A stretch of DNA of 64,000 nucleotides from JBGANR01 sp044222225 (GTDB lineage: Bacteria > Actinomycetota > Actinomycetes > Mycobacteriales > Mycobacteriaceae). The stretch covers positions 124,001-188,000 of the forward strand of contig JBGANR010000001.1 of the NCBI GenBank assembly GCA_044222225.1, given 5' to 3'. The translations under genes were made by a program, and so were the position numbers. Positions 25,256-34,237 of this stretch are shown here, in pieces (position 1 is the stretch's first letter; each line of letters opens with the position of its first letter). The notes under the pieces were generated by a model. It was not told the origin of the DNA. It ran no database searches and worked only from the letters and a program-made list of their open reading frames with translations.

Positions 25256-25362
25256 GCGGGTGGGATCGGACGACGACACCCGACGTGCCCCGACGCGGCC
25301 GGACCCAGGGAATATCACCGCTCGCCCCGGAAGGCATCTCGCGGACGCCGTCGGTCGGTTCG
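25256..25362. other. Convergent gap between xerC and peptidase gene
   Basis: About 107 nt between converging genes. I see no clear hairpin terminator and no other feature in it. Confidence 0.3.
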
Positions 25363-25881
25363 TCACGCCGCCGGACGGACCGGCTTCAGACGGACACGCA
25401 ACGCCCCGACCAGCGTCAACGGGTTGATGTAGACGGCTGACGACCCGCTGCCGCGGCGCGCGCCCCAGTGCAGACACACCGGTGCCGGACAGCCGGCGTG
25501 GCCGGGTTCGAGCCGTCCGATCGGGCTGCCGCGTCCGACGGGATCGCCCGCGGCCACGGTCGCCGTCACCGGCTCGTAGGTGGTGAGGAGCCCGTCGGGG
25601 TGACGGATCGACACCGTCGGTTTGCCGGCGACCGATCCTGCGAACGAGACGACGCCGGCACCGGCCGCCAGTACCTGGGTGCCGGCCGCCGCGGCGAGGT
25701 CGACGCCACGGTGTCCTGCCTGCCAGCGCTTCTCAGGCGGATCGAAGCCGCGGACGACGGCCGGCCGCGGTGTGATCGGCCAGCCGTACGGACGCGCCGC
25801 GGCCACGGGCGGTGCGCCGTCGCAGGACAGCAGGACGACCGCGGCGAGCGCGGCGGCGAGAAGTCGGACGGTCCATCGCAT
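25363..25881 (-). CDS. M23-family (LytM-like) peptidase, secreted
   Basis: A 172-residue exported protein. A hydrophobic signal region with an LSC lipobox-like site at residue 20 precedes a Peptidase_M23 domain: HRGVDLAAAAGTQVLAAGAGVVSFAG supplies the HxxxD zinc pair, and CLHWGARR is the place of the second metal/catalytic motif. The first His of the usual HxH is Cys here, which is also typical of mycobacterial Rv2891-like proteins, so activity on peptidoglycan is uncertain. It may act as a degenerate regulator. It lies 28 nt downstream of the LppU-like gene and is probably cotranscribed. Confidence 0.8.
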   Translation of the reverse strand: MRWTVRLLAAALAAVVLLSCDGAPPVAAARPYGWPITPRPAVVRGFDPPEKRWQAGHRGVDLAAAAGTQVLAAGAGVVSFAGSVAGKPTVSIRHPDGLLTTYEPVTATVAAGDPVGRGSPIGRLEPGHAGCPAPVCLHWGARRGSGSSAVYINPLTLVGALRVRLKPVRPAA

Positions 25882-25909
25882 GGCCTCACGGTGTCACCGC
25901 GGCACGACG

Positions 25910-26935
25910 TCACCGGGGCGCGGACGGCGCCGGGCGCCGGTCCTGGGGACGACGCCGCGTCCGTCGCCGAAGTGATCGGATCCGTCCACAGACCACTCCG
26001 CCCAGACCACTTCCGTTCGCAGACCGGGTGTTGTTCCTCGTCCGGACCCAGGCGCCGCCGTTGCAGTTGCCCTGGTCCGTGGTGCGCAGCGTCACCTTGT
26101 GCGTCGCGTACGACGTGCCGCAGGTGGCGGACCGCACGGAGACCGGACGGCTGCCGTCGGGGTTCGGGGTGCCGGCCGCGTCCTCCTTATGGATGCAGCT
26201 GCCGGTGGACGCGGCACGGATCGCCGCGCTGGTCTGTTCGTTGTCCGAGAGGCTTGTCGACGGTCGGCTGGTCGAGATCGACGTCGGGATCGAGATCGAG
26301 GTCGGGAAGGACGGTGTGGACAGCGACGTCGGAACGGAGATCGTCGACGAGGCGCTGGAACTCGACGACCCCGGGACGTCGGCCTTCGGATCGTCGTCGG
26401 AACGCGTCATGAAGAACGCGACGGCCGCGATCGCCGCGATGACGACGAGCGCGCACCCCGCGAGGATGAGCGGCACCGTCTTGGACTTCTTCGGCGGCTG
26501 CGGCGGCGGTGGCGGAGCTCCGTAGCCGCCCTGCGGCTGCCCGTACGCGCCCTGCGGGTCGTATCCGCCGGGCTGCTGGCCGTAGCCGTACTGTCCGGGC
26601 TGGCCGTACTGACCAGGCTGGTCGTACTGACCGGGCTGGCCGCCCTGCGGGCCGTAGTTCTGCTGACCGTAACCCTGCTGGTCGGCGTAGTTCGGCTGCC
26701 CCCAGCCGGGCTGGGTGCCCTGCTGGTCGCCGTAGCCCTGCTGGTCACCGAAGCCGCCGGGGTACGCCGTCGTGGGATTCGGCGGATTGTTGCCGAAGGC
26801 CTGCGTCGGGTCGTTCGGGCGCTGCTGTCCCGGCGGAAACGCGCGCGTCGCGTCGTCCGACGGTTGGTCGCCCCGGCCGCCCTCCTCGGGGCGCTGGTTG
26901 CCGTATCGGCCAGTCGGGTCGTTGGGTCCGCTCAT
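25910..26935 (-). CDS. Pro/Gln/Gly/Tyr-rich membrane protein (LppU-like)
   Basis: A 341-residue protein. Residues 1-145 are low complexity, built of QPGQYGQ, DQQGYG and similar repeats ending in a proline run. Then come a basic anchor and one transmembrane helix (VPLILAGCALVVIAAIAAVAFFM), a Ser/Thr-rich linker (about 185-235), and a small domain with paired cysteines (GSCIHKED, SATCGTSY, GNCNGGAW, VVCGRI) as in LppU/SCO5040-like proteins. Topology: repeat region in the cytoplasm, Cys domain outside. The last 25 residues are Arg-rich with untypical third positions, and a frameshift near 25990-26040 cannot be excluded. The function is unknown. Confidence 0.7.
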   Translation of the reverse strand: MSGPNDPTGRYGNQRPEEGGRGDQPSDDATRAFPPGQQRPNDPTQAFGNNPPNPTTAYPGGFGDQQGYGDQQGTQPGWGQPNYADQQGYGQQNYGPQGGQPGQYDQPGQYGQPGQYGYGQQPGGYDPQGAYGQPQGGYGAPPPPPQPPKKSKTVPLILAGCALVVIAAIAAVAFFMTRSDDDPKADVPGSSSSSASSTISVPTSLSTPSFPTSISIPTSISTSRPSTSLSDNEQTSAAIRAASTGSCIHKEDAAGTPNPDGSRPVSVRSATCGTSYATHKVTLRTTDQGNCNGGAWVRTRNNTRSANGSGLGGVVCGRIRSLRRRTRRRPQDRRPAPSAPR

Positions 26936-27303
26936 GGGGGCGACGATAGTCCGGATCGGCGGCGATTTCCCAAGCGAACCGCATTAATCTCATGTCGTCG
27001 CTGAGACGACGTCGCCGAAGTCTGATTCCACGGGTGCGTCCCGCCGCCGACGGGCTGTTCGGCGGCACGGGAATCGAGGTTCGGCCGGTGAGCGGCCGAT
27101 AACCGGTTTCCACCGCCGGGCGGCGTCGCGTATCGTGTCGACTGCGGTTCGTGCCGGTAGCGGTGCGGGCCGACTTCGCGCGTCCGCATTCCGTTCTCTG
27201 CGGCTGCCGTCAGCTGGTCTCGCTCACGCGGGTCTGACGGCGGGTGGACGCCAGGGCGGAGCCCGCCGGGTTCCGCGTCAACCGGCAAGACAGGAGAGCC
27301 ACG
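26936..27303 (+). promoter_or_regulatory. Divergent intergenic region upstream of rpsB
   Basis: A 368-nt region with no supported gene. A candidate rpsB promoter is TTTCCA (27107-27112), an 18-nt spacer and TATCGT (27131-27136), giving a leader of about 160 nt, long enough to hold an S2 autoregulatory site. The start-proximal CAGGAGAGCC is the ribosome binding site. No other structure stands out. Confidence 0.45.
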
Positions 27304-28137
27304 ATGGCTGTCGTCACCATGAAGCAGCTGCTTGACAGCGGCGCCCACTTCGGCCACCAGACCCGTCGGTGGAACCCGAAGATGAAGCGGTTCATCTTCA
27401 CCGACCGCAACGGCATCTACATCATCGATCTGCAGCAGACGCTGACCTACATCGATCGCGCCTACGAGTTCGTCAAGGAGACGGTCGCGCACGGCGGCAC
27501 GATCCTCTTCGTCGGCACCAAGAAGCAGGCCCAGGAGTCGATCGCCGGCGAGGCGACGCGCGTCGGCATGCCGTATGTCAACCAGCGCTGGCTGGGCGGC
27601 ATGCTCACCAACTTCTCGACGGTCCACAAGCGCCTGCTCCGCCTCAAGGAGCTCGAGTCGATGGAGCAGACCGGCGGCTTCGAGGGTCGGACGAAGAAGG
27701 AAATCCTCATGCTCACGCGTGAGATGAACAAGCTGGAGCGCACGCTCGGCGGCATCCGCGACATGGCCAAGGTGCCGTCCGCGGTGTGGGTCGTCGACAC
27801 GAACAAGGAGCACATCGCCGTCGGCGAGGCACGCAAGCTCGGTATCCCGGTCATCGCGATCCTCGACACCAACTGCGATCCGGACCTCGTCGACTACCCG
27901 ATCCCGGGCAACGACGACGCCATCCGCAGCGCCGCCCTGCTGACCCGCGTGGTCGCCACGGCCGTCGCCGAGGGCGTGCAGTCTCGCGCCTCCCGCAGCG
28001 GTGACGCCGAGGCCAAGCCCGAGTCCGGCGCCGGCGAGCCGCTGGCGGAGTGGGAGCAGGAGCTGCTCAACCCGCCGGCCGAGGCGCCCGCCGCCGAGGT
28101 CGCCGCGGCGCCCGCCGAGGGCGACGCGACCGCCTGA
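27304..28137 (+). CDS. rpsB: 30S ribosomal protein S2
   Basis: A 277-residue S2. It opens MAVVTMKQLLDSGAHFGHQTRRWNP with the conserved body (FVGTKKQAQESI, QRWLGGMLTNF, DTNKEHIAVGEARKLGIPV) and an acidic Ala/Glu/Pro-rich C-terminal extension. The ATG has AGGAGAG upstream. It precedes tsf, the near-universal rpsB-tsf pair. Confidence 0.98.
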   Translation: MAVVTMKQLLDSGAHFGHQTRRWNPKMKRFIFTDRNGIYIIDLQQTLTYIDRAYEFVKETVAHGGTILFVGTKKQAQESIAGEATRVGMPYVNQRWLGGMLTNFSTVHKRLLRLKELESMEQTGGFEGRTKKEILMLTREMNKLERTLGGIRDMAKVPSAVWVVDTNKEHIAVGEARKLGIPVIAILDTNCDPDLVDYPIPGNDDAIRSAALLTRVVATAVAEGVQSRASRSGDAEAKPESGAGEPLAEWEQELLNPPAEAPAAEVAAAPAEGDATA

Positions 28138-28168
28138 CCGCATCGTCGTTCACGATCGATCGATACGG

Positions 28169-28196
28169 CGGGTGGCGGCGCACAGGCCGCCACCCG
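28169..28196 (+). terminator. rpsB-tsf intergenic hairpin (attenuator)
   Basis: Perfect 11-bp GC arms (28169-28179 and 28186-28196) around a 6-nt loop, 31 nt after the rpsB stop. Its position inside the operon suggests partial termination or an mRNA-processing signal setting the S2 to EF-Ts ratio. Confidence 0.55.
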
Positions 28197-28232
28197 TTCG
28201 TATCGACAGACACCCTAAGGAGGGTCGCCACC

Positions 28233-29057
28233 ATGGCGAACTACACCGTCGCCGACGTCAAGCGGCTTCGGGAGCTCACCGGCTCCGGAATGATGGACTG
28301 CAAGAAGGCGCTGGAGAACAACGGCGGCGACTTCGACAAGGCCATCGAGGAGCTGCGCATCAAGGGCGCGAAGGACGTCGGCAAGCGCGCTGAGCGCGCC
28401 ACCGCCGAGGGCCTCGTCGCCGCCAGGGACGGCGTGCTCATCGAGCTCAACAGCGAGACCGATTTCGTCGCGAAGAACGCCGAGTTCCAGGAACTCGCCG
28501 ACCGGATCGTCGACGTCGCCGCGACCGTGCGGACGAGTGACGTCGCCGAGCTGCTCGACGCGAAGCTCGAGGGCGGCACCGTCGCCGACGCCGTCGGCGT
28601 GCTCGCCGCGAAGATCGGCGAGAAGCTCGTGCTGCGTCGCGTCGTGGCCTACGACGGCCCCGTCGCGGTCTACCTGCACAAGCGCGCGTCGGACCTGCCG
28701 CCCACCGTCGGCGTGCTCGTCGCCTACAGCGGCGAGGGCGACGAGGCGGCCGAGGCCGCCCGCGGCGCCGCGATGCAGGTCGCCGCGCTCAAGGCGAAGT
28801 ACGTGACGCGCGACGAGGTCCCCTCGGACGTCGTCGACAGCGAGCGGCGCATCGCCGAGCAGACGGCCAAGGAGGAGGGCAAGCCTGAGAAGGCGCTGCC
28901 CAAGATCGTCGAAGGACGCCTCAACGGCTTCTTCAAGGACGTCGTGCTCCTCGACCAGCCGTCGGTTCAGGACAGCAAGAAGACGGTCAAGGCGCTGCTC
29001 GACGCGGCCGGTGCGAACGTTTCGGCGTTCAGCCGGTTCGAGGTCGGCCAGGGCTGA
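28233..29057 (+). CDS. tsf: Elongation factor Ts
   Basis: A 274-residue EF-Ts, the guanine-nucleotide exchange factor for EF-Tu. It has the N-terminal UBA-like domain (VADVKRLRELTGSGMMDCKKAL), then the signature ELNSETDFVAKN with the exchange-active TDFV near residue 80, then the dimerisation core. AAGGAGG (28217-28223) lies 9 nt before the ATG. Confidence 0.97.
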   Translation: MANYTVADVKRLRELTGSGMMDCKKALENNGGDFDKAIEELRIKGAKDVGKRAERATAEGLVAARDGVLIELNSETDFVAKNAEFQELADRIVDVAATVRTSDVAELLDAKLEGGTVADAVGVLAAKIGEKLVLRRVVAYDGPVAVYLHKRASDLPPTVGVLVAYSGEGDEAAEAARGAAMQVAALKAKYVTRDEVPSDVVDSERRIAEQTAKEEGKPEKALPKIVEGRLNGFFKDVVLLDQPSVQDSKKTVKALLDAAGANVSAFSRFEVGQG

Positions 29058-29067
29058 CAGCCGTAAC

Positions 29068-29100
29068 GCCGGGCCCGCGCGAACATCGCGCGGGCCCGGC
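29068..29100 (+). terminator. Terminator after tsf
   Basis: Perfect 14-bp GC arms (29068-29081 and 29087-29100) with an AACAT loop, 10 nt after the tsf stop. One of the strongest hairpins in the window. Confidence 0.8.
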
Positions 29101-29165
29101 GTCATGTCCGGGGTGCGGCGCGCCGTCGCGACGCTCGCCGGACTCGGGCCCGCAAGGGCTCGGCT

Positions 29166-29171
29166 TAGGAT
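29166..29171 (+). promoter_or_regulatory. -10 box of the pyrH promoter
   Basis: TAGGAT in the context GGCTTAGGATGG is a good actinobacterial -10 box 35 nt before the pyrH start. A -35 element is not obvious. Confidence 0.4.
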
Positions 29172-29206
29172 GGTCGACGGCCGGAACGAACGCGACGGGA
29201 GTGCGG

Positions 29207-29950
29207 ATGACAGACGGTGGAGCAGACGAGATGCCGACGACGCGGGCGGGCTTCAAGCGCGTCCTGCTCAAGTTGGGCGGCGAGATGTTCGGCGGCGGAA
29301 GGGTCGGCCTCGACCCGGACGTCGTCTCGACGGTCGCCGCGCAGATCGCCGACGTCGTGCGCTCCGGCGTCGAGGTCGCCGTCGTCATCGGCGGCGGCAA
29401 CTTCTTCCGCGGTGCGCAGCTGCAGCAGCGCGGTCTCGATCGGTCCCGCTCGGACTACATGGGCATGCTCGGCACCGTCATGAACTCCCTGGCTCTGCAG
29501 GACTTCCTCGAGAAGGAAGGCATCTCGACGCGCGTCCAGACCGCGATCACGATGGGTCAGGTCGCCGAGCCCTACCTGCCGCTGCGGGCGCAGCGGCACC
29601 TCGAGAAGGGCCGAGTCGTCATCTTCGGCGCCGGCATGGGCATGCCGTACTTCTCCACGGACACGACGGCCGCGCAGCGGGCGCTGGAGATCCATGCGGA
29701 CGTCGTCCTCATGGCCAAGGCGGTCGACGGGGTGTTCACCGCGGATCCGCGCGTCGATCCCGAGGCGACGATGTTCCACGAGATCTCGCACCGGGAGGTC
29801 CTCGAGCGCGGCCTCAAGGTCGCCGACGCGACCGCGTTCTCGCTGTGCATGGACAACGACATGCCGATTCTCGTGTTCAATCTGCTCGTCAAGGGCAACA
29901 TCGCGCGCGCCGTCGCAGGCGAGCGCATCGGCACGTACGTCGCGGGATGA
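29207..29950 (+). CDS. pyrH: UMP kinase
   Basis: A 247-residue UMP kinase of the amino-acid kinase family, making UDP for pyrimidine nucleotide synthesis. The motifs are KRVLLKLGGEMFGG, VVIGGGNFFRG, DYMGMLGTVMNSLALQ and GTGxPYFSTDT-like GMGMPYFSTDTTA. ATG 29207 has GGGAG upstream; a GTG at 29201 would add two residues. The order pyrH-frr-cdsA-rlmN is the mycobacterial one. Confidence 0.96.
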   Translation: MTDGGADEMPTTRAGFKRVLLKLGGEMFGGGRVGLDPDVVSTVAAQIADVVRSGVEVAVVIGGGNFFRGAQLQQRGLDRSRSDYMGMLGTVMNSLALQDFLEKEGISTRVQTAITMGQVAEPYLPLRAQRHLEKGRVVIFGAGMGMPYFSTDTTAAQRALEIHADVVLMAKAVDGVFTADPRVDPEATMFHEISHREVLERGLKVADATAFSLCMDNDMPILVFNLLVKGNIARAVAGERIGTYVAG

Positions 29951-30042
29951 CCGAACAGACCGCGACCTGCTGCTAAGTTCTTTTCGATACGCGATCGGCT
30001 GCAGAGGTGATCGGCAGCGATGACTAAAGGGTGGAGACGTCA

Positions 30043-30600
30043 GTGATCGAGGAAGCGCTCTTCGACGCCGAGGAGAAGATGGACAAGGCCGTGAGCGTCG
30101 CCCGCGACGACATGGCGGTCATCCGCACCGGCCGCGCGAATCCGGCGATGTTCAACAGGATCGTCATCGAGTACTACGGTTCGCCGACGCCGATCACGCA
30201 GCTCAGCTCGATCTCGACGCCCGAGGCACGGCTCGTCGTCATCAAGCCGTACGAGGCGTCGTCGCTGGGCAAGATCGAGACGGCGATCCGCAACTCCGAC
30301 CTCGGCGTCAATCCGACGAACGACGGCTCGCTCATCCGGATCTCCATTCCGCAGCTCACCGAGGAGCGTCGTCGCGATCTCGGCAAGCAGGCGCGGAGCA
30401 AGGGTGAGGACGCCAAGGTCGCGATCCGCAACGTCCGCCGCAAGGCGATGGACGAGCTCGGCCGCATCAAGAAGGACGGCGACGCGGGCGAAGACGAGGT
30501 GTCCCGGGCAGAGAAGGAACTCGATGCGACCACCGCGAAATACGTCTCGGCGGTCGACGAGATCGTCAAGCACAAGGAAGCCGAACTCCTCGAAGTCTGA
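30043..30600 (+). CDS. frr: Ribosome recycling factor
   Basis: A 185-residue RRF, exactly the mycobacterial length, ending in KHKEAELLEV. RTGRANPAMFNRIVIEYYG and IPQLTEERRRDL are the domain hallmarks. With EF-G it splits post-termination ribosomes. GTG 30043 is preceded by GGTGGAGA. The next gene, cdsA, begins 31 nt after the stop. Confidence 0.97.
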   Translation: MIEEALFDAEEKMDKAVSVARDDMAVIRTGRANPAMFNRIVIEYYGSPTPITQLSSISTPEARLVVIKPYEASSLGKIETAIRNSDLGVNPTNDGSLIRISIPQLTEERRRDLGKQARSKGEDAKVAIRNVRRKAMDELGRIKKDGDAGEDEVSRAEKELDATTAKYVSAVDEIVKHKEAELLEV

Positions 30601-30631
30601 CGGACGTGTACGAGGACGGCGGGGCGGCCGC

Positions 30632-31477
30632 GTGACGGCGGCGGAACCCGAACCGAAGAAATCCCGGGCAGGGCGGAATCTTCCGGCGGCGATCGGCGTC
30701 GGCGTCGGGCTCGGCGTGCTCATCGTCGGCACCCTGGTCCTGCTGCCGCAGGGCTGGTATCCCGTCGTGGCCGTCGCGATCGCCATCGCCTCCTGGGAGG
30801 TGAACAAGCGGCTGCGCCAGGGCGGCTTCGACATCGCCTTCGTGCCGCTCGTCGTCGGCGGTCAGGCCATCGTCTGGGCCGGATGGCCGTGGGGCCTGCC
30901 CGGCATCCTCTCGGCGTTCATGGCGACCGTGCTGGTGTCGATGGTCGTCAAACTCGTCGGTCACGGGCTGTCCTCGGCGCCCGTCGACTATCTGCGTGAT
31001 CTGTCGATCACGACGTTCGTCATCGCTTGGATCCCGCTGCTCGGTGCTTTCGGCGCCCTGCTCGTGCTCGGCGACCACGGCCCGGCGCGAGTGGCGACGC
31101 TCATCATCGTCGTGGTCTGCTCCGACGTCGGCGGCTACGCGGCGGGCGTCCTGTTCGGCAAGCACCCCATGGCGCCGGCGATCAGCCCGAAGAAGTCCTG
31201 GGAGGGCCTGGTCGGGTCGATGCTGCTGGCCACGGTCGGCGCCGCGCTCTCGGTGCGGTTCCTCGTCGACGGCGCCTGGTGGGTCGGGCTGGTGCTCGGC
31301 CCGGGCCTTGTCGTCGTCGGCACCCTCGGCGACCTCGTCGAATCTCAGGTGAAGCGCGATCTCGGCATCAAGGACATGGGGACGCTGCTGCCCGGGCACG
31401 GCGGCATCATGGACCGTCTCGACTCGCTGCTGCCGTCGGCGTTCGTCGTCTGGGGAGTGCTGACGCTCGCCGGATGA
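30632..31477 (+). CDS. cdsA: Phosphatidate cytidylyltransferase
   Basis: A 281-residue integral membrane enzyme making CDP-diacylglycerol, the precursor of all anionic phospholipids and of phosphatidylinositol lipids. About eight hydrophobic segments are seen. The CDP-alcohol signature near residue 230 is intact: SQVKRDLGIKDMG followed by LLPGHGGIMDRLDSL. GTG 30632 is the first start that places a short Lys/Arg-rich cytoplasmic tail before the first helix. It converges on the isochorismate synthase gene with a 4-nt gap. Confidence 0.95.
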   Translation: MTAAEPEPKKSRAGRNLPAAIGVGVGLGVLIVGTLVLLPQGWYPVVAVAIAIASWEVNKRLRQGGFDIAFVPLVVGGQAIVWAGWPWGLPGILSAFMATVLVSMVVKLVGHGLSSAPVDYLRDLSITTFVIAWIPLLGAFGALLVLGDHGPARVATLIIVVVCSDVGGYAAGVLFGKHPMAPAISPKKSWEGLVGSMLLATVGAALSVRFLVDGAWWVGLVLGPGLVVVGTLGDLVESQVKRDLGIKDMGTLLPGHGGIMDRLDSLLPSAFVVWGVLTLAG

Positions 31478-31481
31478 TCCC

Positions 31482-32564
31482 TCAGCGTGGCGTCCGCGCC
31501 ACGCCGAGCGAGGCGAGCACCGTGCCGAGTTTCGCCGTCGTCTCGGCGACCTCCTCATCGGGGTCGGACGCCGCGACGATGCCGCCGCCCGCCCACGCGG
31601 TCAGCGTGCGGCGGTCGGGGGAGAGTTCGGCGCAACGGATGGCGACCACCCACTCGCCGTCGCCGCGCGCGTCCTGCCAGCCGACGGCGCCGGCGTAGAA
31701 GCGGCGGTCGGGCTCGGCGTCGGCGATGTGCCGGGCGGCCTCATCGGTCGGCGTGCCGCAGACGGCCGGCGTCGGATGCAGCGCCGCGAGTAGATCGAGC
31801 GCCGTCGCCGCGGGCTCGCGCAGGCGCCCGACGATCCGTGTGCCCAGGTGCCAGACCTGCGGTGTCGCGGCCAGGGACGGGCCGGACGGCACGGTGAGGT
31901 CGACGCACAGCGGCCGGAGGGCGCCGGTGACGGCCTCGACGACAAATCGGTGCTCGGCGAGGTTCTTCGCGGACGCGGCCAGCGCGGCGCCCGCGGCGCG
32001 GTCGGCGGCGGCGTCCTGCTCGCGTGGTGCGGATCCGGCGTACGGATGACAGACGACGACGTCGCCCTCGCGGCGGAGCAGCAGTTCCGGGCTGGCACCG
32101 ATGAGCGTGCCGCCGCCGGCCGGTGACAGGTCGACGAGTTGGGCGTTGCCCGCGGCGTTCCCGGCGGCGAGCCTGGCGAGCAGGGTGCCCGGCTCGGCGG
32201 GGCGGTCCGCGACGCAGGTGATCTCCCGGGCCAGGACGACCTTCTGCAGGCTCGCGCCGGGACGCCCCAACGCCGCGACGGCCGCCGCCACCCTGGCTCG
32301 GTGGGCGAGGGGATCGTCGGCGACCACCGTGAAGGCCGGGACGTCGGCGGCCGGATCGGCGGGGGAGGCCGCGGTTTCGATCGTCCCCAGCCACAGCGCC
32401 GCCGCGTCGCCGGTGAAGGGCACGGCGCCGGCGATACCGGGGGCGCCGGCGGCCAGCGCCGAACGGGCTCCGGCGAGCGATCCGACGGCGCCGACGGGCG
32501 ACCGCAGCGTCACACAGCGGTCCGGACGCGCGAGGACGAAGGGTGCCGACGCCCCGTCCGTCAC
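31482..32564 (-). CDS. Isochorismate synthase (MenF/EntC family)
   Basis: A 360-residue chorismate-binding enzyme converting chorismate to isochorismate for menaquinone or salicylate/siderophore synthesis. The motifs in order are LQKVVLAREI, GASPELLLRREG, HPYAGSAPRE, SAKNLAEHRFVV, LHPTPAVCGTP, RRFYAGAVGWQDARGDGEW and AGGGIVAASDPDEE. The GTG at 32564 overlaps the stop of the upstream LapA-domain gene (GTGA), so the longer reading from 32597 is unlikely. No other men or siderophore gene is adjacent, so which pathway it feeds cannot be told from this window. Confidence 0.9.
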   Translation of the reverse strand: MTDGASAPFVLARPDRCVTLRSPVGAVGSLAGARSALAAGAPGIAGAVPFTGDAAALWLGTIETAASPADPAADVPAFTVVADDPLAHRARVAAAVAALGRPGASLQKVVLAREITCVADRPAEPGTLLARLAAGNAAGNAQLVDLSPAGGGTLIGASPELLLRREGDVVVCHPYAGSAPREQDAAADRAAGAALAASAKNLAEHRFVVEAVTGALRPLCVDLTVPSGPSLAATPQVWHLGTRIVGRLREPAATALDLLAALHPTPAVCGTPTDEAARHIADAEPDRRFYAGAVGWQDARGDGEWVVAIRCAELSPDRRTLTAWAGGGIVAASDPDEEVAETTAKLGTVLASLGVARTPR

Positions 32565-33028
32565 TCGCCTGCCTTGATGGAACGTCGCCAGCGCCACAGG
32601 ACGACGCGGCCGATGAGGGCCGCGATCAGGGCGCCGCCGCCGGCGACGACCAGCAGTGCGACGCCGAGCGGTACGTCGATCTGCCAGACGAGGATGCGGA
32701 CCGTCACCGACGAGAGGTTCTGCAGGATGAAGACGAGCAGCAGCGCGAGGATGACGGCGGCGACGATGATCACGCCGATCGAGCGGTTCGCCTTGTGGCC
32801 GACCGTCGACATCGCATCGGGTTCGCTATGTGAGCCTCGCCGAGCGGGAGTTCCGGCCGACGGCTTGACGTGTTTTTCGGCCGGTGGCCCGGTCTCGAAC
32901 GGCGCCGGGCGGGCGGCGCCCGGGGTCGTCCCGGGCACGGACGGGTCGGCCTGCGGCACGTGGGGACCGTAGCGGGCCCGACCGCCGTCGGGCCGCCGAT
33001 CAGGGGTGGGCACATCCGGTGAGGTCAT
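32561..33028 (-). CDS. LapA-domain (DUF1049-like) membrane protein
   Basis: A 155-residue protein. The first 75 residues are hydrophilic and Pro-rich. Two transmembrane helices follow (GVIIVAAVILALLLVFILQN and ALLVVAGGGALIAALIGRVV), joined by a short loop with VTVRILVWQIDVPLG, as in LapA/YciS-type proteins, and a basic tail RWRRSIK. The function is unknown; E. coli LapA/LapB link to envelope lipid control. It diverges from rlmN, sharing a 35-nt promoter region, and overlaps the isochorismate synthase gene. Confidence 0.8.
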   Translation of the reverse strand: MTSPDVPTPDRRPDGGRARYGPHVPQADPSVPGTTPGAARPAPFETGPPAEKHVKPSAGTPARRGSHSEPDAMSTVGHKANRSIGVIIVAAVILALLLVFILQNLSSVTVRILVWQIDVPLGVALLVVAGGGALIAALIGRVVLWRWRRSIKAGE

Positions 33029-33063
33029 ACTTCGACGGTATCCCGTGAGACCATGGTTGTGTC

Positions 33064-34167
33064 ATGTCGCTTCCTCTTGTTTTCAACGCGCCCAAGCGCG
33101 GCAAGCCGCCGCGCCATCTCGCCGATCTCTCGCCGTCCGAGCGGGCGGCCGTCGTCGCCGAGATCGGCGAGCAACCGTTCCGCGCGAAGCAGCTCGCCAA
33201 CCATTACTTCGCTCGGCTGGAGGCCGATCCGGCGGTGATGACCGACATCCCGCCGCGCTCGCGTTCGGCCTTCACCCAGGCGCTGCTGCCGGAGCTGCTC
33301 ACCGAGGTGCGCACCGTCGAATGCGACGACGGGACGACGCGCAAGACGCTGTGGCGGCTGCACGACGGCACGCTGCTGGAGAGCGTCCTCATGCGGTACG
33401 CCGAGCGGGCGACGCTGTGCGTCTCCAGCCAGGCGGGCTGCGGGATGGCGTGCCCGTTCTGCGCCACGGGCCAGGGCGGACTCGACCGCAACCTGTCGAC
33501 CGCGGAGATCGTCGAGCAGGTCCGGCGCGGCGCCCGGACGATGCGCGACGGCGGCCTCGGCGGACCGGGGCGGCTGTCGAACGTGGTGTTCATGGGGATG
33601 GGCGAGCCGCTGGCCAACTACAAGCGCGTCATCGACGCGGTACGGCGGATCACCTCGCCGCCGCCGGACGGGCTCGGCATCTCGGCGCGCTCGGTGACGG
33701 TGTCGACGGTCGGCCTCGTCCCGGCGATCCACAAGCTGGCGGCCGAGGGCATCCCGGTGACGCTCGCCGTCTCGCTGCACACCCCGGACGACGAACTGCG
33801 GGACACGCTCGTCCCCGTCAACAACCGGTGGCCGGTCGCGGACGTGCTCGACGCGGCGCGGGCCTACGCCGACGCCACCGGGCGCCGGGTGTCGATCGAA
33901 TACGCGCTCATCCGCGACATCAACGACCAGCCCTGGCGGGCCGAGATGCTCGGCAGGCTCCTCGCGCGCAAGCTGGGCCGACTCGTCCACGTCAACCTCA
34001 TCCCGCTCAACCCGACGCCGGGCTCGGAGTGGGACGCGAGCCCGAAGCCGGTGGAGCGGGAGTTCGTCCGCCTCGTCGAGGCGCAGGGCGTCTCCTGCAC
34101 GGTGCGCGACACGCGTGGCCAGGAGATCGCGGCGGCCTGCGGGCAGTTGGCGGCCGAGGAGCGCTGA
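33064..34167 (+). CDS. rlmN: Dual-specificity 23S rRNA/tRNA methyltransferase RlmN
   Basis: A 367-residue radical-SAM enzyme that methylates C2 of A2503 in 23S rRNA and A37 in some tRNAs. The iron-sulfur motif CGMACPFC (Cys126, 130, 133) and the GEPL motif (GMGEPLANY) are present. The second catalytic cysteine is in VSCTVRDTRG near the C-terminus. Full length for the family. Confidence 0.95.
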   Translation: MSLPLVFNAPKRGKPPRHLADLSPSERAAVVAEIGEQPFRAKQLANHYFARLEADPAVMTDIPPRSRSAFTQALLPELLTEVRTVECDDGTTRKTLWRLHDGTLLESVLMRYAERATLCVSSQAGCGMACPFCATGQGGLDRNLSTAEIVEQVRRGARTMRDGGLGGPGRLSNVVFMGMGEPLANYKRVIDAVRRITSPPPDGLGISARSVTVSTVGLVPAIHKLAAEGIPVTLAVSLHTPDDELRDTLVPVNNRWPVADVLDAARAYADATGRRVSIEYALIRDINDQPWRAEMLGRLLARKLGRLVHVNLIPLNPTPGSEWDASPKPVEREFVRLVEAQGVSCTVRDTRGQEIAAACGQLAAEER

Positions 34168-34187
34168 CGACGCCGCACCTGAACCGT

Positions 34188-34229
34188 TCACCGCGGTGAA
34201 TCGACCGGGAGGCCGATTCACCGCGGTGA
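34188..34229. terminator. Bidirectional hairpin between rlmN and DUF2631 gene
   Basis: Perfect 16-bp arms (34188-34203 and 34214-34229) around a 10-nt loop, between two convergent genes. Each arm contains the self-complementary TTCACCGCGGTGAA, so alternative small stems are possible. It probably terminates both transcripts. Confidence 0.6.
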
Positions 34230-34237
34230 CGCGGAGA

